64,000 nucleotides of DNA from Niebla homalea (Eukaryota > Ascomycota > Lecanoromycetes > Lecanorales > Ramalinaceae). The stretch covers positions 372,001 to 436,000 of the forward strand of contig JAHGAU010000012.1 in the NCBI GenBank assembly GCA_019925105.1, read 5' to 3'. This document shows positions 57,259 to 64,000 of this stretch, one piece after another. The translations under genes and the position numbers were made by a program. Numbering within the stretch: the first letter of the stretch is position 1; every line of letters starts with the position of its first letter. A model generated the notes under the pieces. That model worked only from the letters and a program-made list of their open reading frames with translations. It was not told the origin of the DNA and did no database searches.

Positions 57259-59365
57259 ATGATTATCAGATATTTTTGGGCATTGCCCTTTGAGCTCGTT
57301 GGCGTTGTCCTTGCAATGCAGCCATCGGCTATTCCCCCAGTCTCCGCCCCGCTCAGAGATCTGCCCTGGGCGCAATTGAATTTCCTCCATACCACGGATA
57401 CCCACGGCTGGCATGCGGGGCATCTGTTAGAGTATGCAATCCCCGTTATGAATAAGCCCTGGAAGCTGATCATTCTTGCGTAGACCTTCTTACGGCGCTG
57501 ATTGGGGCGACTATATTTCTTTCTCGACTCGACTGAAAGAAAAGGCGGACGTTGAAGACAAAGATCTTCTCGTGATAGACACTGGAGACCGCATCGAGGG
57601 CAATGGACTCTACGATGCTTCACATCCCAAGGGCAAATATGATCTCGATATCTTCTCCGAGAAACACGTCGATGTCATCTGCTCCGGCAACCATGAGTTG
57701 TACAAAAGAGCTTCGGTCGACTACGAGTACAACACCACTGTGCCAAATTACAAAGACAACTACATCGCATCGAATCTCGACATCAAAGACCTCGAGACAA
57801 ATGAGGTGAAGCCGCTGGCGCAACGCTATAAGAAATTTACCACCAAGAACCAGAGCATCAGGATCCTTGCTTTTGGCTTCATCTTTGACTTCACCAACGC
57901 CGCAGACAATGTTCAAGTCGTCAATGTGGAGGAGGCCATCAAGCAACAGTGGTTCCAGGAAGCCATTCGTGACCGCGATGTGGACCTCTTCCTCGTCGCT
58001 GGCCATGTCTCTCTGCACTCGCCCGAGTATCAGGCCATCTTCACAGCCATCCGAAAACAGCAATGGGACGTTCCTATCCAATTCTTCGGTGGCCACTTAC
58101 ACACAAGGGACTACGCCAAATACGATAAAAAGGCCTACGGTCTTGCATCTGGTCGATACCTGGAGACCATCGGCTTCATGTCCATCAACGGACTGAACAC
58201 AGGTGGCAAAAAACAATTTTCATCCTTTTTTCCCTCTTTCTTCTCGCGGTCCGATACCCTCCCCTCCACTACCGCCTCCTCCCCCTCCTTCGCCCGCCGC
58301 TACATTGACAACAACCTCTTCTCCTTCCACCATCACACATCCCTCAACCACACAACCTTCCCTACCCCTCATGGCCTCAACCTCTCCGCCAAGATCTCCT
58401 CGGTCCGCAAAAGGCTCGCCCTCGATGACGCCTACGGCTGCGCGCCCCACACGTTCTGGACCAATCGCGCCCCCGTTCCCAGCCAGGATAGCGTCTTCAC
58501 CCTCCTCCAAGACCTCATTCTGCCTGACATGATCGCCGATGACGCGCGTAAAGACATTCCTCGGCTCGTCCTCAGTAACACTGGTGCCATCCGCTTCGAC
58601 ATCTTCGCAGGGCCCTTCACAAAGGATAGCATGTACACCGTCTCGCCCTTCACCAGCGGGTTCCGGTTCATCAAGGATGTGAAGTACAGCACCGCCAAGC
58701 GGCTGCTTCAGATCTTGAATCAGGAGGTCCCGCAGCTGTGGTCCGTGGATTGGCATAATGAGTTGAGGGGTCCTGCGCCGCCGATGCCGGAAGTCATGCA
58801 GGTCCCCACGACTACCTCCTCCTCCCCAGGGAAGCAAAATGTCGAGTACCTCGGCAGCGACGAAGCCGAACAGCAGCGCATCCTCTCCTCCCCCTCCTCA
58901 TCCTCCTTCCCACCAGATCCCGACACCGAGCCCCAACACCTCACCTACCTCGGCCGCGATCACGCCGTCCAACAGCGCATCCTATCCTCTTCGACCTCCT
59001 CCGACGAGGAACCACCCCTGACCCCCGGCTACACCACCCACGACGCCGCCGGCACAGATGGCGACGACACCATCCACTCCCCCATAAAATTCTACAGCGT
59101 GCCGAATTGCATACAATCGCATGTTGCCTTCCCCAGCGCCGAGCGTGGCGAGGCACAGAGCGGAGCTGGTGCCCTCAACGAGCCGGACACGGTCGACCTC
59201 GTGTATAACGCCTTCCTCGAAAAATACGTGTTACTGGCTTTGCAATTCCTGGGCAGCAGTCTCACGCAAGGGGACACGGCGGCGTACATGGAGGGCGAGA
59301 CGATGACGAGTGTGATTGGGGAGTGGGTTAGGAGGGAATGGCCTTGTGAGGCCGGCCAAGGATAA
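57259..59365 (+). CDS. Calcineurin-like phosphoesterase/5'-nucleotidase family protein (yeast Smn1/YHR202W type)
   Basis: Two exons, 57259..57431 and 57484..59365, across a 52-bp intron (GTATGC...CGTAG), giving 684 residues. The N-terminus ELVGVVLAMQPSAIPPV is a likely signal. Metal-site motifs in order: FLHTTDTHGW (about 42-51), DTGDRIEGNG, CSGNHELYKR, LFLVAGHVS and FFGGHLHTRD. The C-terminal half has LVLSNTGAIRFDIFAGPFT and YTVSPFTSGF, the substrate-binding half of 5'-nucleotidases. Family members hydrolyse nucleotide phosphates in vacuole or outside the cell. A disordered insert (about 525-605) contains two copies of YLGxDxAxQQRILSS, absent from what I know of the family. Confidence 0.88.
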
Positions 59366-60223
59366 TGAAGGGGGAGAACAGTAGTTGTAAGGGGGTGGAA
59401 GAAGGAGATGGGAAGTGAGGATGATGGATGCGTGGTAGAGAAGATTTGTTAGATTTGTGAATCCGTCAACGCTACCTACTTGTGATGCTACACAAAAGTC
59501 CTCCCTTTGCTACGCTGCAGATGTTGAATCTCTCCAACCCCCCCGGCTTTTTGTCCGCCTGCTGATTTGCAAAAAATCATTGCTCAAACGCTAACATAAC
59601 CCCCCACTCGTTTTAGAAGCCATAGCTGTGCGCTCATCAAATGTTGTTGGCTGGTCTGGATCCAAATGTTTTATTCATATGTATAGACGGGCCCCCCTAG
59701 TGGGCTGGAAAGGATGTATACAAGAAGGGAAGTGGAGAAGTACATACGCCTGATGGAGGAAATGCTGGTGTGCAGTGGGGATCCTCCGGGATGTGAAGGG
59801 GGGAGTATCAATGCTGGTAGGAAGTGTATGCTGTGTGACCGATTTTTGCTGTAGGTACGCTTTGACGTGTCCGGATGCTGTTGTAGGAGTCTGCTGGATA
59901 CAGGACTTTGGTTTGTCAGATGCCGTGTGCAACTTGCTGTGTGGCCGTTTGTTGAATAACGCCGGCTGAACCTTCGTACAGTATGTGTGGCTGTGTGCAC
60001 GTCATGTGCCAGATTCGAGGAAGTCATGACCATGGAGGTAACTTCCATCTTGTTCCAGGTTTGGAAGCCTACTGGTCTGATGTTCTCGTCATATGTCGCC
60101 AGGAGAGGCTGGGGCGTTGCTTGCAGTCTGAAATGCCACAATGATGAGGATTGGGTGAGTAATAGACGTTTTGTCTCTGGGTCGTTGGCCTTCAAGACGA
60201 TTGCAGACGCAACGACTGGTTCA
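59366..60223. other. Convergent intergenic
   Basis: No supported gene; a 174-codon minus frame at 59671-60195 lacks any motif and sits where 3' UTRs are expected. Confidence 0.45.
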
Positions 60224-61657
60224 TCACAGCCGTTCTTCCGAGCCTGTCACCTTTTGCTTCGCTGCGGAATTGACGACCAAATTGAATTTGATACCGATCC
60301 TAGCCAGCCTGGTCTTGACACACTGCAACATGCTCACTTCACCCTCCTCGTCACTCTCATCAGAGTCAGGGTCCGCCAGCTCCTCGTCTTCGGACACCCA
60401 CACCTGGATCTCCTTCAACCTTGACAACCTTGGAATTTGTGCATCTCGATTCGCGGTGATGTGGCGGAATTTGACGTGTCTCATAAACTCCGACATATAC
60501 TCCGTGACAGATGTGAAAGACGAGGATTCGTGCCACTGCCTGTCAAGTCTGAGCGTGAAAGACTCGACTGTGCCGGGGAGATGGCGGTATACTGAGACGT
60601 AGTAGCCTATGACTTCCACGTGTCGTAGATTTGAGACTTCCATGAATCGTTGGATATTCCGCTTCGTCGTGGCAGCAGATTGATCAGTCATGGGTAGGTC
60701 AGCCATGAGTGAAAGTGTCTGTAGAGACTTCAGATGGCGTTTCATTGGTTCGATGGAATGATGGAAGACCTCTTCGAGTAGACCAGGGATTTCGACATCA
60801 AGTCCCTCAAACAGAACGAGGCCACGAAGTGGAGGCAGCCAGAACAGGATTTCACTTATACAGTGCCATTCGTATAAGCTTCCACGCGGTGTTGAAACGC
60901 GGCAGATCTCGAGATGGAGATTAGGCAGTCTTCGGAAGATTGCAGTAATTTCATCTTCGCGGCTCTTTACGTCGGCGGGAAAGCGGAGCAGCCGTAGGTT
61001 GGGCTTGTTCGCAATGAAATCGATTTCGAAATGAGACTCTTCGCTAACAAGGCTTGTGAGATTGGGAAAGCACTGACCCAACATGTTTGAGAATGCATCA
61101 AGCATCTGTATTGGTGGACAAGGATCTGAGCGTTTGCAGGTAGCAATGGTGAGCTTCTTGACCCCCGAGAGCAAGCTGAAAGCCTTGTGAAGGCGTTTTA
61201 AATCCTGGAAACATGCCTCGTAGTAGGGATTATCACGCTGATCATTGCTGCTGCGTAGATCACCGTTGACTCTGTTGGCCCGAGCTTCTCGCAGCCTTAT
61301 ACCTAAAGCACCGACAATTTTCTCTGGGTCGATGTCGAATAGTTTGAATCGAATGTCAGAGACATACTTGAGGTATCTTTGGTCCACGGTAGCAAGCCAG
61401 GAGAAAAGCTCGCATTGGCCCTCGAAAACAAGGGGTCGTCGGTACAAGAACGGCTTGGCCTCTTTCTCCAATTGGCGGTTTGTTAACAGTACATTCAGGA
61501 GAACACGAGATGGCTCGGGTATTAGAGAAGTGAAAATTTCCTCTCGGATCTCAAGGGGGAGAGTGAGGAGGCGAGCCCTTGCAATGGCAGTCGAGACGGC
61601 TCCATCGGAATCGTTCCAGATCTTCTTGCTATTTGATACAGCTTGTCGACGTGGCAT
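60224..61657 (-). CDS. F-box protein
   Basis: Intronless, 477 residues from the ATG at 61657 (MPRRQAVSNSKKIW); an ATG at 61711 would add 18. The F-box begins near residue 30: ARLLTLPLEIREEIFTSLIP, then NVLLTNRQLEKEAKPFLYRR, which fits the L-P-x-E-I-x(2)-x-I and T-N-R-Q-(I/L)-x-x-E-A pattern of ascomycete F-box proteins. The remainder is a long solenoid-like region with leucine periodicity (PNLTSLVSEES, LPNLHLEICRV, FWLPPLRGLVLFEGL) that could bind substrate. It ends in an acidic segment EELADPDSDESDEEGEV. Likely a substrate adaptor of SCF ubiquitin ligase; target unknown. Confidence 0.85.
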   Translation of the reverse strand: MPRRQAVSNSKKIWNDSDGAVSTAIARARLLTLPLEIREEIFTSLIPEPSRVLLNVLLTNRQLEKEAKPFLYRRPLVFEGQCELFSWLATVDQRYLKYVSDIRFKLFDIDPEKIVGALGIRLREARANRVNGDLRSSNDQRDNPYYEACFQDLKRLHKAFSLLSGVKKLTIATCKRSDPCPPIQMLDAFSNMLGQCFPNLTSLVSEESHFEIDFIANKPNLRLLRFPADVKSREDEITAIFRRLPNLHLEICRVSTPRGSLYEWHCISEILFWLPPLRGLVLFEGLDVEIPGLLEEVFHHSIEPMKRHLKSLQTLSLMADLPMTDQSAATTKRNIQRFMEVSNLRHVEVIGYYVSVYRHLPGTVESFTLRLDRQWHESSSFTSVTEYMSEFMRHVKFRHITANRDAQIPRLSRLKEIQVWVSEDEELADPDSDESDEEGEVSMLQCVKTRLARIGIKFNLVVNSAAKQKVTGSEERL

Positions 61658-61711
61658 TACGCTCTGAGGATTGAGGAAAAGTCCCGAAAGCGTTCGAAAA
61701 AAGCAAGACAA

Positions 61712-63736
61712 GACGGCTCGAAACAGACAAGGAAAATATTGGGCTCCGACTGCTCGCCATGGCCAGCCAAGAGGAAGGGTAAGATGGTACGATACCTAAT
61801 GTGTTATCGAAGATGCTGTGAGAACAGACATTGTACTGATAGCCTTGGTAAGGAGATTGGCAGATACCGGAGATGTTGCATAACCCTAATGAAAACGAAC
61901 GCAGTATGTAAAGACCCTTAGGCAGCAAAGAGGAGATGCTCGGGTAGTTCCATCTCAGTGAAATAAAAGGATCAGATGATCCAGAAAAGGTAGGGAAGGC
62001 GAACGGAGTGATAATGTAGCATCTGAGCGGTGCCAGAAGATTGATTCATCTGAGAAGCTTGACGTTAAGTATCCAAAACCAGCAGACTACAAGGGGCCGG
62101 ATGAGAGGCTAGAGTCGGGCCAGGGTGTGAGGGAGGGAAAGCGCGGTTAGGCATTGTTCTTAACTAATGGCGAATGGATGCGATGAGACGGCTTCGAAAT
62201 CGGCTTTAGGGCAAATGGCAAATCTGGAAATAGAGAGAATTGAGTGACATTGCCGCATTGGTCGTGTCTTGTGAGGAGCATGAGTTGCACAAAAAGGCCG
62301 AAACCATTAGCCCAAGCGCGTTAGATGATCGCCAGCGGAACCTCTGCTATTCGAGAGCTTGAATGGCAGCGGTTGAGGATTCGATGCATGTTGGATGTAG
62401 ATGTGTTGTGCAGGAAAGACCACCAGCCACCTCGCAGCTTACTACTGTGGTTGGATCTTTCGGCCTAAAAACAGCGGACCACTCACCACTCGCTCCGTGA
62501 GTCCCTGTGTGCAGTGAGGGTTCCAGGAACACGAAGGTGACAAGAGCTAGAGCAAAGCTCCGACGGCCCGAGGAAATGGATGGAATGGATTTAATGGGCA
62601 CCCACTCAATTACTACGGTTCAAGGCTTGTTCAATGTTCAAAATACTTATTCATGAATTAGATTTTACATCAAAGGTCCCTATAATAGTATGATTTGTTC
62701 AATATTCACTTTAATTCCGGGCCAATTCAGTCCCCTATTACTTGCCCCACCAAAGAATTATGAGTTTAGCCTATGTCCAACGTACTACTTCGAACCCCAT
62801 TTACAAAGCATGGGATACTCTCACATTATTATTCTTATATCCATACAGCATGAAGGTAATTTGTACTCAGTTCGAAAAGTCCTTAATTCGTGTTTATTAT
62901 TTTGTTGGTTGCAACGTGAATCTGAAAAAAAATATTCAGGGATCGGAAGTAAAAGAATCCGTTCTAGGACCGAGGGGACAAGGAAAAAGCATGAAGGGGT
63001 AGTACATGCATACTAACGTGACTTGCCGCTCATCCTACGGGAATATTAGTCTTGAGAGGCGGTGACCCGGTGGTGGAATGCTGTGATGGACTACACACGC
63101 GCCACCTCAGATGGCATGGCAAAGCCTCTTCGAGCCAGAGAGACCGAAACAGGCAGGGCCGTAGAGGTCAAGAGTCGGTCCACGGCAAAAAGCGTTCGGC
63201 CGACTATCTCCAGTCTGACGACCAATTTCATCCATTCGATTGTCCGTTCGGTCAGATCTACAAGAGCCCAATCCCAAATCCCCAATATCCTGGTTACCCT
63301 TACTTTTAAGCTAGTGAACTACCCTCTTCCTCTGGTCATGGGTGCCATGAGTCTCATGGAATGACCAGCAGTCGATGGTCGTAACCACAAGTCGGAGACG
63401 ATTCCGGTATCTTTAGAGCATTGTCCAGGACTTTTCGGAAAATCAACCCAATCAAGGTCAGAGGTCCACAAGCGATTTTATCATCGGCTTGGCGGCTTGC
63501 ACAACGCTTAAGGTATTCGGCCTTGCAGAACTAATCCGTTATTTGATCATCAAGATGACTTAAATTTCCTAGCCCATCAAATCCGACGCCATGTGTTTCT
63601 TCAACGGCAGCTGTACGTTCCTTTTGACTGAAAACATAGTTCGGATGTGATCCCATGAATCTGCAGGTACCACATTACACTTTCTATAGTCCATGACCAG
63701 GATGGTGGGTCAGGAGCCACGCTCGGTGAGGACCCT
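61712..63736. other. About 2 kb without supported gene; includes an AT-rich island
   Basis: Mostly short frames. About 62630-62960 is clearly AT-richer than its surroundings. The plus frame 62742..63002 is open for 87 codons but lacks an ATG. Confidence 0.45.
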
Positions 63737-64000
63737 CTAGACTTTGAGAAGCTTAGCAGCGTATTTGGCGATCAAATCTTCCGAAGGGAAGGCCATGTTC
63801 TCCAAGCCTTGCGCATATGGCGTGGGCACCTCGGCACCCGTCACCCTCACGCCGGGGGCGTTCAGGTAGTCGAAGCCGTACCTGGAAATGAGTTAGCACG
63901 TCTTGATGATGGCTGGATGGTAGGTGTACTCCATAGTCAGCGCAAGGATTTCAGCACCAACGCCGAAGCTAGGGAAGCCGCTCTCAACTGCCATCAGATG
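63737..64000 (-). CDS. pdb1: Pyruvate dehydrogenase E1 component beta subunit, C-terminal part
   Basis: Two partial exons, >64000..63930 and 63881..63737, around a 48-bp intron (GTACAC...GCTAAC...CAG). They encode HLMAVESGFPSFGVGAEILA, LTME, then YGFDYLNAPGVRVTGAEVPTPYAQ, ending in LLKV. The blocks match the end of yeast Pdb1 (E-S-x-F-P-S-F-G-V-G-A-E-I and F-D-Y-L-x-A-P-x-x-R-V-T-G-A-x-V-P-T-P-Y-A). The protein, in the mitochondrial matrix, pairs with E1 alpha to decarboxylate pyruvate. The rest of the gene is outside the window. A branched-chain E1 beta is less likely given the sequence. Confidence 0.9.

Noticed and set aside
58220..58837. 205-codon minus frame within the phosphoesterase gene
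   Set aside because: Antisense shadow in low-complexity sequence without motifs.
59671..60195. 174-codon minus frame between the phosphoesterase and the F-box gene
   Set aside because: No motif, biased composition, and position in convergent 3' flanks; not supported.

Overview
The window looks like nuclear DNA of a filamentous ascomycete (Pezizomycotina, possibly a dothideomycete). The support is short GT-AG introns of about 45-90 bp (one 205-bp exception) with CTAAC/CTGAC-like branch points, a hacA-type bZIP gene whose two reading frames need removal of 2 modulo 3 bases, a TmpA-like membrane flavoprotein, fungal-restricted families (DUF6594, fungal Hsp70-like ATPase), and a single-copy housekeeping set. 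All intron borders were placed by eye from splice motifs and protein continuity.

Layout. 1-6.3 kb is accessory: a partial beta-propeller protein, a G-rich minisatellite patch, three paralogous small minus-strand genes, and a DUF6594 gene that seems cut in two by a local inversion. 7.2-10.7 kb is conserved: did2, zuo1 and mzm1. 11-22.5 kb is again accessory: three paralogous single-pass membrane proteins, two satellite blocks flanked by inverted repeats, a broken Hsp70-like pseudogene and another frame-broken gene. 22.5-64 kb is mainly conserved: a Rossmann-fold protein with a frame break, hacA, an F-box-like protein, enp1 (bystin), gcv2, a DAO-family oxidoreductase, a short-chain dehydrogenase, NC2-beta, bre2, tmpA-like, a C2H2 protein, an SR-protein kinase, mitochondrial gatA (her2), a single-pass surface protein, a calcineurin-like phosphoesterase, an F-box protein, and the end of pdb1.

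The conserved genes serve endosomal sorting, ribosome-associated folding, ribosome assembly, complex III assembly, glycine cleavage, mitochondrial glutaminyl-tRNA formation, pyruvate oxidation, the unfolded protein response, and chromatin and transcription control. They do not form a pathway cluster. The less ordinary material is in the first 22 kb: the inversion-split DUF6594 gene, two small lineage-type protein families, and composite satellites whose flanking arms are inverted and whose cores are strongly G-rich on one strand.
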